From: CAWBRT01 sp963814745
Lineage (GTDB): Bacteria; Acidobacteriota; Terriglobia; Terriglobales; Acidobacteriaceae
Length of the DNA stretch: 64,000 nt
Assembly: GCA_963814745.1 (NCBI GenBank)
Contig: CAWFEA010000001.1
Coordinates: 868,001-932,000 of the forward strand
Direction of reading: 5' to 3'
Positions 51,337-60,768 of this stretch are shown here, piece by piece (the stretch's first letter is position 1; every line of letters starts with the position of its first letter). Position numbers and translations under genes: made by a program. The notes under the pieces are model-generated. The model was given only the letters and a program-made list of their open reading frames with translations, searched no databases and was not told the DNA's origin.

Positions 51337-53397
51337 GTGATTAACTTCCAAGCAATAGGTGTTCTGTCGTTGTGGGTTTATATGCTGGGAATTCAACAAC
51401 TCGGTCAGCCTTCCGCGGATATCTCCAGATATGTGCTGAAAGCGGAGAAAGCCCTGCAAAAGGGCAGATTGCAGACGGCTCTGAGCCAGTATCTCAGAGT
51501 GCTTACGATTGATCCGGGCAACGCCAGAGCCAAAGAATCGGTCGCCGACGTCTACACGACGCTGAATCAGCCCGCCCTGGCCGCCGAGCAGTTGAGCGAA
51601 GTATTTCATTACTACGCGGGAAAATCGAACCTGTCGAAAGCGACCCTGAGCTATAAGCGCCTGGCCCGCTTGCGTCCCGTACTTCCGGAAGAGGCCCTGC
51701 TGTTCGCCCGGCTTAGCGAGCGCACCAACCTGCGTGAAGCGCTGCTGGCCTACGAGGTCGCACTGAACGGTTATCGAACCTTGTGCCGCGACGAAGAGGT
51801 GCTTCAGATTCTGCGGCGCCTGACCGAGCTCGATCCGACGGCCGAGCGCTTCCAGCAACTTGCCGACGCGGCCCTCAAGCAGGGACTCACGCAGCAGGCC
51901 GCCGCGGCATACGCCGGGGTAGCGCTGGAATTCCAGCGCCATGGAATCGACGGCTCCGGTCAGTTTGCCAAGGCCTACGAACTGGATGCGGCAAACGCGG
52001 TTGCGGCCCTCGGCTATGGCTCGGCGCTGATCGAGAGCGATCCGGCCCGGGCGGTAAGAATTCTGGAGCCCCTGGCAAACTATCCTTCCAGTCCGGCGGA
52101 GGCGCGAGAACCTTATGGCATTGCTCTGATGCGTGCCGGCCGTCCGCTGGAAGCCGAACCTCACATCTGGGAACTTTTTGAGCGCGACCCGCGCCATTGG
52201 CTGGAAAAAGCGACCGAGCTGATCGGCCGTACCATCGACGCCGGCCGGGAAGAGCGCGCCGTCGATCTCTCGCAACGGGTTGAGGATTTTCAACGCAGGG
52301 TCGGAATGCGCCGCGAGTTTGTCGCCCTTACCAAGCGCATGGCCGCGGAGCGGAATTCGGGGCCGGTTTACCTGGAATATCTGGCTACTCTGTATGATTC
52401 CGCCAATCACGAGACGGACCTGACCATTACTCTGGCTAGGCTCTTCGATCACTATCTGGCGGCGGGAGACTTTGAGCGCGCAACCGGAGCCCTGGAACGC
52501 GCCGTCGATGTCGATGCCTATGAAGGCGGCCACCAGGCCCGCTTGGAGAGCCTGCAAGGCAAGATCGACGCCGGGCGGTTGAACGGTCTGCAGCGTAGTC
52601 TGGCGGCCATCAGACCTCCGTCGGCGCAGGACGAGGGTCAGGACACGAGCAACCATTTTGCGCTGCTGGAAGACCTGATGGTGGAAGCCGAGCTCTTCTG
52701 CCGCTACGCCCTCATGGCGCAGGCTGCCGAGGTGATGGCAAAGATTCGGGAGAGGTTTCCGTTCGAGGAGGAGCACAACGAGCGCCTTCGTGATCTTTGT
52801 TTTGCCCTCGGCCTGCAGCCGCGAGGCGGTACGCCGGTAGTGAGCGTACAGGCTGCGTCCGGCCCTCTGCCTCAGACCGGCGGACTGCTCAAGCGCTCGG
52901 TGTATCACGATGTATTGTTGGCGGAAATCGGGCGCGCCAAGCAGCAGAAGACTCCGCTTACGCTTTTGTTGCTCGACTTCTCCGTTCCTTATCCCGCGCA
53001 GGAAGGCGAGCCGCGCCGCTGGCAAGAGCTCATGCACAGTGCCGGGGAGACCGTATGTTCGCACTTGCGGCACAGCGACTTGGCTGTCCGCTATGCTCCG
53101 AATCAAATTGCCGTTCTGCTGGCGAGCACGGCGGAGATAGACGCATCGCTGGTGATCGGCAACTTAAGGCGGGCGCTGAAGAATAGCGGCGACGAGAACG
53201 GTTCGGCGCCGGCGCTGACCGTCGGAGTGGCCGAAGCCAACCTCGATCCGCAGTACGACGCCGCGGATATCGCGACCGAGGTGATCAATCGCCTCGAAGA
53301 TGCCCTGGAGCAGGCAAAATCCACCGAAGCGGGCACGGCATATACGCTGGCCAATCCGTCCCCTGCGCTCCAATTCGGCGAATTCGGCGCGCGCTGA
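51337..53397 (+). CDS. TPR-repeat protein with degenerate GGDEF domain
   Basis: A 686-residue protein, or shorter if the start is ATG 51382 rather than GTG 51337. The N-terminal two thirds (about residues 20-500) consist of helical pairs matching TPR units (KALQKGRLQTALSQYLRVL, QPALAAEQLSEVF and others). The C-terminal part (about 530-680) fits a GGDEF fold, with VLLAEIGRAKQQKTPLTLLLLDF and LAVRYAPNQIAVLLASTAEIDA, but the signature is RY-APNQI in place of RY-GGDEF, so diguanylate cyclase activity is unlikely. It may still bind a nucleotide or another protein. No signal peptide is clear. Confidence 0.8.
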   Translation: MINFQAIGVLSLWVYMLGIQQLGQPSADISRYVLKAEKALQKGRLQTALSQYLRVLTIDPGNARAKESVADVYTTLNQPALAAEQLSEVFHYYAGKSNLSKATLSYKRLARLRPVLPEEALLFARLSERTNLREALLAYEVALNGYRTLCRDEEVLQILRRLTELDPTAERFQQLADAALKQGLTQQAAAAYAGVALEFQRHGIDGSGQFAKAYELDAANAVAALGYGSALIESDPARAVRILEPLANYPSSPAEAREPYGIALMRAGRPLEAEPHIWELFERDPRHWLEKATELIGRTIDAGREERAVDLSQRVEDFQRRVGMRREFVALTKRMAAERNSGPVYLEYLATLYDSANHETDLTITLARLFDHYLAAGDFERATGALERAVDVDAYEGGHQARLESLQGKIDAGRLNGLQRSLAAIRPPSAQDEGQDTSNHFALLEDLMVEAELFCRYALMAQAAEVMAKIRERFPFEEEHNERLRDLCFALGLQPRGGTPVVSVQAASGPLPQTGGLLKRSVYHDVLLAEIGRAKQQKTPLTLLLLDFSVPYPAQEGEPRRWQELMHSAGETVCSHLRHSDLAVRYAPNQIAVLLASTAEIDASLVIGNLRRALKNSGDENGSAPALTVGVAEANLDPQYDAADIATEVINRLEDALEQAKSTEAGTAYTLANPSPALQFGEFGAR

Positions 53398-53557
53398 TTG
53401 CCATAATTAAGAGGCTGCTGATAAACTCTCTGGTTTCGTCCGGGACGGGCGGAAGCAGTCGTGTGGCGGAGAGGTCGCTCGGGCGGGGCAGCGGGCGGCT
53501 CATGTGATTAGAAACGTCACCGCGTGATTTTCTTGTTACCCAATCTGGAGAAAAGAC

Positions 53558-54472
53558 ATGGAGATTAAGAAGGTTGGAGTCATCGGCTGCGGACTCATGG
53601 GCAGTGGGATTGCGCAGACCGCCGCCACCGCCGGCTTCGAGGTGGTTGTGCTCGAAGCCGAGCAGCGTTTTCTCGACAAGGGATTCGCCGGGATTGCGAA
53701 ATCTCTGGCCAAGTTCGCCGAGAAAGGAACGATCAAGGAAACTCCCGAAAGCGTGCGCGCCCGCATCAAGGGCACGCTGAAGGTGGAGGATCTTGCCGCT
53801 TCCGATATCGTCATCGAGGCGATTATCGAGAACGTCGAAGAGAAGAAAAAGATGTTTGCCCGGCTCGACCAGGTGGTGCGGCGCGAAGCGATCTTCGCCA
53901 CGAACACGTCATCGGTTTCCGTCACCGAGGTGATGACGGCAACCACCCGCGCCGACCGCTTCATCGGCATGCATTTCTTCAATCCGGTGCCGCTGATGAA
54001 GCTGGTCGAGGTCATCCGCACGATTGCGACCGACGCCAAGATCATGGACACGGCCATCGCTTTCGCCGAGAAGCTGGGGAAGGTTCCGGTGCGCACCAGC
54101 GACAAGACCGGCTTCATCGTGAACCGGCTGCTTGTGCCCTACCTGCTGGACGCCGTTCGCGCCTATGAGGAAGGCGTAGGCTCGATCAGCGACATCGATC
54201 TGGCGATGAAGTTCGGCTGCGGTTATCCGATGGGACCGTTCGTGCTGTCGGATTTCATCGGCCTTGATACCATCTATTACATCACTCATGTGATGTTCGA
54301 CGAGTTCAAGGAAAGGCGTTTTGCCGCGCCGGCCCTGCTCCGGCGGATGGTGTTGGCGGGGTGGTATGGCAAAAAGAGCGGCAAGGGATTCTACAACTGG
54401 TCTAACCCCGAGAAGCCGGCGCCCCAGGACGAAGCGCTCAGGGGAGAACCAGCCAAAGCGCAAGGAGCATAA
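53558..54472 (+). CDS. hbd: 3-hydroxyacyl-CoA dehydrogenase (hydroxybutyryl type)
   Basis: A 304-residue enzyme. The NAD-binding motif GVIGCGLMGSGIAQTAATAGFEV (about residues 6-28 in part), the catalytic HFFNPVPLMKLVEVI (His with its Glu partner, about 139-153) and KTGFIVNRLLVPYLLDAV are characteristic. It oxidises 3-hydroxybutyryl-CoA with NAD+. GGAGAA lies ten bases upstream of ATG 53558. It lies 2 bp before the crotonase gene; together they cover two steps of short-chain fatty-acid or butyrate metabolism. Confidence 0.94.
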   Translation: MEIKKVGVIGCGLMGSGIAQTAATAGFEVVVLEAEQRFLDKGFAGIAKSLAKFAEKGTIKETPESVRARIKGTLKVEDLAASDIVIEAIIENVEEKKKMFARLDQVVRREAIFATNTSSVSVTEVMTATTRADRFIGMHFFNPVPLMKLVEVIRTIATDAKIMDTAIAFAEKLGKVPVRTSDKTGFIVNRLLVPYLLDAVRAYEEGVGSISDIDLAMKFGCGYPMGPFVLSDFIGLDTIYYITHVMFDEFKERRFAAPALLRRMVLAGWYGKKSGKGFYNWSNPEKPAPQDEALRGEPAKAQGA

Positions 54473-54474
54473 CT

Positions 54475-55278
54475 ATGTCATCGACGGCAGCCCCTTTGCA
54501 GTTTGAAAACATCAGGGTCGAAAAGAAGAACCTGATCGCCTACATCACCATTGCCCGCCCGAAAGTGCTCAATGCGCTCAGCATCGCCACCATTAACGAG
54601 CTGCGGCAGGCCTTTCATGAGCTGAAGACGGATGCCGAGGCGCGGGTCGTGATCGTCACCGGCGAGGGCGACAAGGCATTTGTCGCCGGGGCGGACATTC
54701 AGGAGATATCTAAGGAAACGGCGGTCTCGGGCAAAGAGTACTGCCGGCGCGGCCACGCTCTTTTCGACCTGATTGAGAATCTCGGCAAGCCGGTGATCGC
54801 CGCCGTCAATGGCTTTGCCCTCGGTGGCGGATGCGAGCTGGCCATGGCTTGCGCGATCCGCCTCGCCACGGCTAACGCCAAGTTCGGCCAGCCGGAGGTC
54901 AAGCTCGGCATCATCCCGGGCTTCTGCGGCACCCAGCGCCTGCCGCGAATCGTGGGCAAGGGCCTGGCGATGCAGTTGCTGCTGACCGGCGACATCATTT
55001 CCGCCGAGGAGGCGCATCGCATCGGGCTGGTCAATGAAGTGGTTGCGGCAAGCGAGTTGATGGCCCGGGCGGAAGCGATCGCGAAGAAGATTATCGCCAA
55101 CGCTCCGCTGGCGGTGCGCTACGCCATGGAGGCCGTCAATCGTGGCCTGGAAGTGAGCACCCAGGAAGGATCGTTCATCGAGGCCGCGCTCTTCGGGATT
55201 CTATGCGGGACCGAAGACAAAGCCGAAGGCACGCACGCTTTTCTGGAGAAGCGCCCGGCGCAGTTCAAGGGCAAGTAG
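54475..55278 (+). CDS. Enoyl-CoA hydratase (crotonase)
   Basis: A 267-residue crotonase-fold protein. Oxyanion-hole segment AFVAGADIQEI (about residues 65-75), GFALGGGCELAMACAIRLA (about 113-131) with the first catalytic Glu, and FGQPEVKLGIIPGFCGTQRLPR (about 137-158 in part) with the second catalytic Glu are all present, so hydratase chemistry is retained. The gene follows the dehydrogenase by 2 bp, the expected hbd-crt order. No acyl-CoA dehydrogenase or thiolase is in the window. Confidence 0.93.
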   Translation: MSSTAAPLQFENIRVEKKNLIAYITIARPKVLNALSIATINELRQAFHELKTDAEARVVIVTGEGDKAFVAGADIQEISKETAVSGKEYCRRGHALFDLIENLGKPVIAAVNGFALGGGCELAMACAIRLATANAKFGQPEVKLGIIPGFCGTQRLPRIVGKGLAMQLLLTGDIISAEEAHRIGLVNEVVAASELMARAEAIAKKIIANAPLAVRYAMEAVNRGLEVSTQEGSFIEAALFGILCGTEDKAEGTHAFLEKRPAQFKGK

Positions 55279-55338
55279 CAGGCGATTGGCGATCGTAAGG
55301 TGGCAAGCAAGGGACACCAACGGCGGCGAATCGCTTTG

Positions 55339-55554
55339 TCACGGCTTATCGTGAAACTCCCAGCCGAGCTTTTTCGAATAGGTGTGACAGCCGGTTTCAT
55401 CATCCTGAATGACTGCAAATACATACCCTTCGGGGATTGGCGCGTCCTTCGCGTCTTTGAGGGAGTTAAACGAAAAAGGCTCTGAATGCTTTCCCGGAAA
55501 GTCTTTGGCCTTGTGTTCAAAGGCCTCGGTAGAATAAATAACGGTAACGCCCAT
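55339..55554 (-). CDS. Small protein of unknown function
   Basis: A 71-residue protein with a clear AGGAAGGA ribosome-binding site upstream of ATG 55554. The sequence is mixed-charge, soluble, with one Cys in DETGCHTYSKK and an aromatic C-terminus (LGWEFHDKP). No family recognised. A fragment of Rhs core sequence lies just upstream on the other strand (55617-55690), so an immunity-type or orphan role is one possibility, but nothing in the sequence shows this. Confidence 0.55.
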   Translation of the reverse strand: MGVTVIYSTEAFEHKAKDFPGKHSEPFSFNSLKDAKDAPIPEGYVFAVIQDDETGCHTYSKKLGWEFHDKP

Positions 55555-55616
55555 GCGTCCTTCCTTCCTGACTACAGCATGAGTTTACACCTGAACACAA
55601 GAGACCGTCGATACAC

Positions 55617-55690
55617 GATAACGCGGCGGACTACCGCGCCAGGTACCACGATCCAACCATCGGCAGGTTCGTCTCCGAAATTCTTTGGCG
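55617..55690 (+). pseudogene. Remnant of an Rhs/YD-repeat core domain
   Basis: One frame reads ADYRARYHDPTIGRFVSE, matching the Rhs-associated core signature (YRARYYDPxxGRFxSxDP). The frame is only about 25 codons long, with stops or loss of similarity on both sides and no start codon, so it is a decayed gene end rather than a functional gene. Confidence 0.65.
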
Positions 55691-55761
55691 TGCGCCAACT
55701 TACGTCCGGCGAAGGATAGTGGCGACGTTTTCCCTCCCGGTGTGGTAAAACAATCCTCGGA

Positions 55762-56601
55762 ATGATTAAGTCAATTCATCGTCTTTTGCTGCCCGCCAAC
55801 GCCGAGGACTATCAAGCGCTGGTGGGGTTTTTGGAAGCGCTGGGCTTTAGGCGCGGCGAAACCTGGGAGCGCGCGCGCAATCGCGGCATCAAACTCGAAG
55901 CCCCCGAGGCTGGCATTGAGATCGGCCTGGGCGAAGGCTTTCCGGATGCGGACCTGATCCTTGAAGTCGATAACGCAGACATCATCTATGAACAGGTGAG
56001 CCGCCTGGGCGGCGTGGTGTTGCGCGAGATTGCCGACTGCGATTGGGGCGCGCGCATGTTCACCATCGAGCTTCCCGGTGTCGGTGCGCGGCTCGCGGTC
56101 TTTTCCTACCGGGAAGACTGGCGTCACGCGGTGAAGCCGGCCTCGCTCGATGCCACCGGCCTTCGCTTCGCTTGTGTTGTAAGCCGCTTCAACTCCTTCA
56201 TCACCGAGCGTCTGCTGGCGGGCGCCATCGAGGCCTTGCGGATGTCAGGGGCCAGGAGCGAGGATATCGAGATCGTGCGCGTTCCGGGATCGTTCGAGAT
56301 TCCGCTCGCGGCGCGCACACTGGCGGAGACGGGCCGCTTCGACGCCCTCGTCTGTCTCGGCTGCCTGCTTCGCGGAGACACGTTTCACTACGATGTGATC
56401 GCCAACGAAGCGACCCGCGGGGTTGGCCAGGCGATGCAGGAGACCGGCGTTCCGATGGGCTTCGGCGTGTTGACTTGCGATACTCTGGAGCAGGCCATCG
56501 ACCGCGCCGGGCTCAAGGCCGGCAACAAGGGTTATGAAGCGGCGCTGGCCGCCATTGAAATGGCGAACTTGCGCAAACTGGCCGGCGGGAAGCCTCGCTG
56601 A
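55762..56601 (+). CDS. VOC (glyoxalase-fold) domain fused to lumazine synthase
   Basis: A 279-residue two-domain protein. Residues 1-125 read as a vicinal-oxygen-chelate domain (HRLLLPANAEDYQALVGFLEALGFRRG, then RMFTIELPGVGARLAVFSY). Residues about 135-279 match 6,7-dimethyl-8-ribityllumazine synthase: FACVVSRFNSFITERLLAGAIEAL, VPGSFEIPLAART, GCLLRGDTFHYDVIANEATRGV with the catalytic His, and GVLTCDTLEQAIDRAG. RibH is normally about 155 residues and stands alone. No frame interruption is seen between the two parts. nusB follows 42 bp downstream, the usual ribH-nusB order, so the lumazine-synthase part is probably active. Confidence 0.88.
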   Translation: MIKSIHRLLLPANAEDYQALVGFLEALGFRRGETWERARNRGIKLEAPEAGIEIGLGEGFPDADLILEVDNADIIYEQVSRLGGVVLREIADCDWGARMFTIELPGVGARLAVFSYREDWRHAVKPASLDATGLRFACVVSRFNSFITERLLAGAIEALRMSGARSEDIEIVRVPGSFEIPLAARTLAETGRFDALVCLGCLLRGDTFHYDVIANEATRGVGQAMQETGVPMGFGVLTCDTLEQAIDRAGLKAGNKGYEAALAAIEMANLRKLAGGKPR

Positions 56602-56643
56602 AAGCTAGCACCGTTCGAGCGAGCACCAGACTCTGGGAAGATC

Positions 56644-57060
56644 ATGGGAACGCGAAGAAAATCACGCGAACTGGCACTGCAAATGCTGTTCCAGTCGGAC
56701 ATGGGCCATCAGAGCGTGGACCAGGTCGAACGCACCTTCTGGGCGGAGCGCAGCGATCTGGAAGAGAGTATCCGCGGCTTCGCCGGAGACCTGTTCCGCT
56801 TCGCCATGGATCGTTGCGGTGAAATCGATAAGCTCATCGAGCAGCACACCGAACACTGGCGCATGGAGCGCATGGCGGCCGTCGATCGCAACATCCTGCG
56901 CGCCGGAGTCGCCGAGTTCCTGTGCTTTCCCAAAACCCCGAGACCCGTAGTCATCAACGAAGCACTGGAAATCGCCCGCCGATTCTCAACGCCGGAGTCG
57001 GTGCAGTTCATCAACGGCGTGCTCGACAGTGTCGCCAAGCAGCTCAACTCGACGCCCTGA
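56644..57060 (+). CDS. nusB: Transcription antitermination factor NusB
   Basis: A 138-residue all-helical protein. Canonical motifs are RRKSRELALQMLFQSDMG (about residues 4-21), LIEQHTEHWRMERMAAVDRNILRAGVAEFL (about 64-93 in part), RPVVINEALEIARRFSTPESVQFINGVLDSVAKQ (about 98-131 in part). NusB acts with NusE (S10) on boxA RNA in rRNA antitermination. Directly downstream of the VOC-RibH fusion gene on the same strand. Confidence 0.95.
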   Translation: MGTRRKSRELALQMLFQSDMGHQSVDQVERTFWAERSDLEESIRGFAGDLFRFAMDRCGEIDKLIEQHTEHWRMERMAAVDRNILRAGVAEFLCFPKTPRPVVINEALEIARRFSTPESVQFINGVLDSVAKQLNSTP

Positions 57061-57096
57061 AGCGCCAGAGGCATCGAGCTTTCATTTCAATCCTGA

Positions 57097-57366
57097 TTCG
57101 AGGGAATCAGGCAATGGTCCGATGAAGCGACGGAGATCCTCGCTGAACTGCTGCGCTGCCTTCCCGCCAACGCCCGCGACGCAGTCGAAGAGAAAGCCGG
57201 CCCCAGAGCCGAAGCCCTGGCCCAGGAGTTAGGCGAGGAAGAGGTCGGGATGGAAACCGCGGTCCGCGCCCTGGTGGAATCGACGCCCGAGAGGATGAAG
57301 TCCAGGCTGCGCGAAGGCCTGACCTATCACGGTTTCGACATGGACGATTTCGAAGCCGACCTTTAG
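57097..57366 (+). CDS. PCP_red-like small protein, start codon not found
   Basis: An open frame of 89 codons (57097-57366) after the nusB stop: ...WSDEATEILAELLRCLPANARDAVEEKAGPRAEALAQELGEEEVG, then MDDFEADL at the end. This resembles the light-independent protochlorophyllide reductase-type (PCP_red) small domain with W-S-x-E-A, but no ATG, GTG or TTG in this frame precedes the domain; the first in-frame ATG (57249) is inside it. Either an indel has removed the start or the gene is decayed. Confidence 0.5.
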   Translation, partial: FEGIRQWSDEATEILAELLRCLPANARDAVEEKAGPRAEALAQELGEEEVGMETAVRALVESTPERMKSRLREGLTYHGFDMDDFEADL

Positions 57367-57495
57367 CAGACTACTGAAAAAGCCCTCTGGAGCAAAAACA
57401 GCGCATCATCCCCGAGCGTAGCGAGGGAGCTGCTGTTCGCCAAGATGAACCGCAGCTCCTTCGGCCGCACCAGCAGAACGCGACCGAAGGATGAC
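57367..57495. repeat. Degenerate MITE-like element, copy 3
   Basis: GCAGACTACTGAAAAAGCCCTCT resembles the left end of the family in shortened form, and the inner GCGTAGCGAGGGAGCTGCTGTTC and GACCGAAGGATGACAC match the interior of copies 1 and 2. The right terminal repeat is missing. Confidence 0.55.
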
Positions 57496-57509
57496 ACTCA
57501 CCTGCCGCT

Positions 57510-60006
57510 CTATTGGTTGCGAATGGCGATCAGGTTGGGCGGCGCGGGCGGCGCGGGTGTTGTTGTGCTGTTTGCCACGACAAGTCCATAGGTACTGAGG
57601 TCGAATGAGTAGTCCAGGCCTGTGCTTACGTATATCTCGTGCACGAAGCCATCGCTGGCGCCGACCACGAATAGGCCGCTGTTGGCGGGGATGTCCCCCT
57701 TGAAGAACAAACCCGTGGTTGGATCCTGGAGCACTGGGGTAGTCCCTCCCTGCAGTGGGATGGCGGTTGCGGTGAGCGCCAGTGGATTGGCAAGGTTAAC
57801 CAGGACGACGTTGCCGCCGGTGCTGGTGAGAAAGGCAGTGCTGCTGTCCGGTGTCACCAGGAACTGATTTACCGTCGTGCCCAGCAGGGTGCTCAGCCCA
57901 AGGCTTTGCGGCGCCACCGATTCAAAACTTCCGCTCGGGACGAAGGGACATCCGACGAGCGGTGACTGCGGGTTTGCGAGCGTTACCACGTCGATATTGT
58001 TCTGCGGGTCCAGCGCCAGGATTCCTGCCCCGTTGGGCAAGGCGCGAATCTTCGACGGAGCAACGCCTGCCTGCACATCGACCACGCCGTTAGCCAGGTC
58101 GGAGCCGCTTGACTGCGTCGAGGTTCCTTGCTGGCCGGGAAGGCAAGTCGCGCGAGCGCTGATGCTGGCGGCTGAAGTGTCGCCTGCGAGGTACACCAGC
58201 GGGCCACTGGCCAGGAATGCCAAGTCGTTGGCGGGGCTGTTGACATTGAAGGAACTTGCACCAGTGCCCGACGTGTAGACGTAGACGCGATTTCCCGCCG
58301 TGCTGCCGGCGGGCGGAGTAACGGCAACCCACAGGTATCGGGAATCGAGCGAGAAATCGGCGGCAACCGTCGGCTGGGTTGCGTCCGTGGATTTTCCCGG
58401 AATGGGGAACGAGGTTACGAATGCGGATTGGGTGAGATTGATGATGCCGATCGAGTCTTGAGTCGTCCCCGAATTTTGCCCAAATACGGCTGCCAGCGAT
58501 CCATCCGGCGAAATTGCCAGAACGGTTCCGTTAAATGCGAGGGGAGCAATAACTGGGGAAGTAGTACTAGATGTTGCGATCGTCGGGTTGATGGGGAAGA
58601 CACCGTTGGCGGAACCAAGTATGCCCATCGTTCCCTGGCGGTTGAACAGGAACGAGTTCGGCATTGAAGGAAGCGGAAAGGCTACCAGCAATGCAGTCGA
58701 CGCGACGTCCACAGCCAACATGACCAGACTCTGCGAACTGGCGATGTAGGCGACGGCGGCGTTGCTGCCCGAAGTGGTGGTGACGATTGGGTTGCTATAC
58801 ACCGGGAAAAGGTTCTTGTTGCAGGCCGGCGGCGTGCACGAGGCCACCAGCGATGTCACTCCGTCCGTAACCCCGGTCGCGGTCCCCGCCGGCAAAGGCA
58901 CGGTTTGGGTAGTGGTAACGCCGCTGATCGTCGTGTTCACGCTTTGGGTCTGCGCCGCGGCGGACGCGCTATACAGATCCGAACTCAACCAACTCAGGCC
59001 GGGGTAGTTGAGCGCCAGGTTGGTTGTATTGCTCGTGGAATAGGTGATCGTCTGAGGCGGATTGTTCGCATCGGTGACCGCGACCGCAAGGTTTTGGGTT
59101 CCGCCGGGGCTAATAGAAAGCGGCCCGAGGCCGCTATTGGAGGCGTTCGTTGCCGTCAGCGTTATCGAACTGACGGGGCAGGTCACAAACGGCACCGAGG
59201 GGCTGGTCATCCCGCTGATCGTGGCAGAGATGTTTGCCTTGCCTGGACCGATAGGCGTTACCGTCCCGGCGGTCGTAACCCCGGTATCGACGGCAGCGAT
59301 GGTGGTGTCGCTGCTTGCCCATTCAAAAGGAAGCGAGTGGTTGATAGGCGTGCCGGCTGGCGTTGCCGTCAAGTCGCCGGTAATGTCGCACGGCGCGGAA
59401 ACAGGCGGTGTTTGCGAATTGCAAACCGTCGGGTCGTTACTGAAGGCGGTCGCCTGCAACACCGGCAATGACCCGCTGGAAGCTAAGGGGTAGGTCACTG
59501 CGAATGCATTTGCTAACGACGTGCACGTGCAGTTGGTGCTGGTTGCGCAGTTCGGCCCGGCCGTCCCTACTCCCGGATAACTGGTAACGGCTACGCTGTC
59601 CACCTTTTCATGAACATATGCTTGCACGGTTTGGGTGGGAGTCTGCCCGACGACGGACACGGTTATGGTCGCGCTTTGAGGCGTGGAGTTGGCGGGTTTG
59701 GCGCAGTTGAAGAAGTTTGCATCCCAGGTGCCGCCGCAGATCTGCCCGGTAGGAGAAACGGAGATCGCGGCCGTATTGCTGGAGGCAAACGTAAAACTGG
59801 CGCTCACCGCGGCATTGCTGCTGTTGACCGCCGAGGCTGTCAATCTAACGTCGCTCTCGCCATAAGCCACCGAAACCGGCGAAGGTGATAGCGTGATGCT
59901 GGCAACTTTGCCCGCATTGGAGCCCCCGCAGCCCGGCAAAGTTAAGGCAACACAGGAGAGCAGGAGAGCCAAAAAAGCGAATGTCGTTCGCGACCGCCGC
60001 ATGCAT
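57510..60006 (-). CDS. Large surface lipoprotein with Ig-like and beta-propeller regions
   Basis: An 831-residue protein from ATG 60006 (GGGAGG upstream); the longer frame to 60335 has no signal peptide. A signal ending in the lipobox LTLPGCG is followed by bacterial Ig-like (BIG2-type) repeats (VASITLSPSPVSVAYGES, WASSDTTIAAVDTGVTTAG, about residues 30-400) and then a C-terminal domain with repeated SPDGSLAAVFG, DSRYLWVAVTPPAG and DLANGVVDVQAG strands that read as a beta propeller. It is a likely cell-surface or adhesion-type protein, common in Acidobacteria. Substrate unknown. Confidence 0.8.
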
Positions 60007-60383
60007 CCTCCCCGCACGGGTTGCGTGCGGTTTGTAATCCGCTGGATAAGCCAGTGTAGTGGCTGGCGAAGGTGTTCCGCAAGCCGAAGAAACTGGTTTC
60101 CGCCCGGTTTGAACTTTCCCATTGCGTAAACGAAGGGCTGTGCCCCAGCCGGCAGTGTCCCGTTAGTTTGGCATCGCGTGACATGAACCGCGCTCCGCGC
60201 CGGGCCCGCCGGGTTCGGGCGGCGGCCACGGCTCGGCTGCCGGGCAATGCAATATCTGTCGGGGATGAAAACCCGATGCCGGGAGATTTGTTTCCGCGAG
60301 TTGGTATGGGCGCAGCTCGGTTTTTTGAGCCGCATGGCGGGTGATGATAGAATTCTTTATCCGTGTTTTGGGAGCAAATACGG

Positions 60384-60412
60384 TTGACGGCTTTGTCGTG
60401 AGTTGCTATAGT
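60384..60412 (+). promoter_or_regulatory. Strong sigma70-type promoter for the str operon
   Basis: TTGACG (60384-60389) and TATAGT (60407-60412) are separated by 17 bp. About 445 bp upstream of rpsL. Confidence 0.75.
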
Positions 60413-60681
60413 AGTCAGGTTCCGCGAGTTTGATTGGCTTGCCTGTAGCGGTTCTGGTTGAGCTGTAGAAGTCATGGCCCAATGGGCGTGCTTGCCGCGC
60501 CGGTAGAAAAAGGGCTCCCTCGCTGAAACGGCCTGCGCTGCCTTTCGTCCTTTACGAAGGGGTATGCGGGTCAAGGCTGCGAAACGGAGTACCGGCCCCC
60601 TGAAATGCCGTAGTGGTTTGCGGTGGGGATCGGTCTAGGTGCCACCGTCGCAACTCGTAAATCTTAAGGAAACTGCACATC

Positions 60682-60768
60682 CTCCGCGTTGCGGAGAAGT
60701 ATGACCGGGCCCAAGGGCCGGGTCAGCCCGGAAGGTTGTGAACCTTAACAGACGCCAGACGGCGTCTG
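60682..60768 (+). promoter_or_regulatory. Structured RNA leader of rpsL: four consecutive hairpins
   Basis: CTCCGC-gtt-GCGGAG (60682-60696), a 10-bp stem GACCGGGCCC/GGGCCGGGTC with one mismatch (60703-60724), AAGGTT-gtg-AACCTT (60732-60746) and CAGACGCC-agac-GGCGTCTG (60749-60768). They lie in the transcript before rpsL; a regulatory role, for example ribosomal-protein feedback, is an inference. The remaining parts of 60007-60681 show no gene. Confidence 0.6.

Noticed and set aside
51259..53106. Open frame of 615 codons antisense to the TPR/GGDEF gene
   Set aside because: No motif, and composition typical of an antisense shadow.
60072..60344. 90-codon frame upstream of the str operon
   Set aside because: Arg/Ala-rich, no ribosome-binding site, antisense to the low-complexity extension of the surface-lipoprotein frame.
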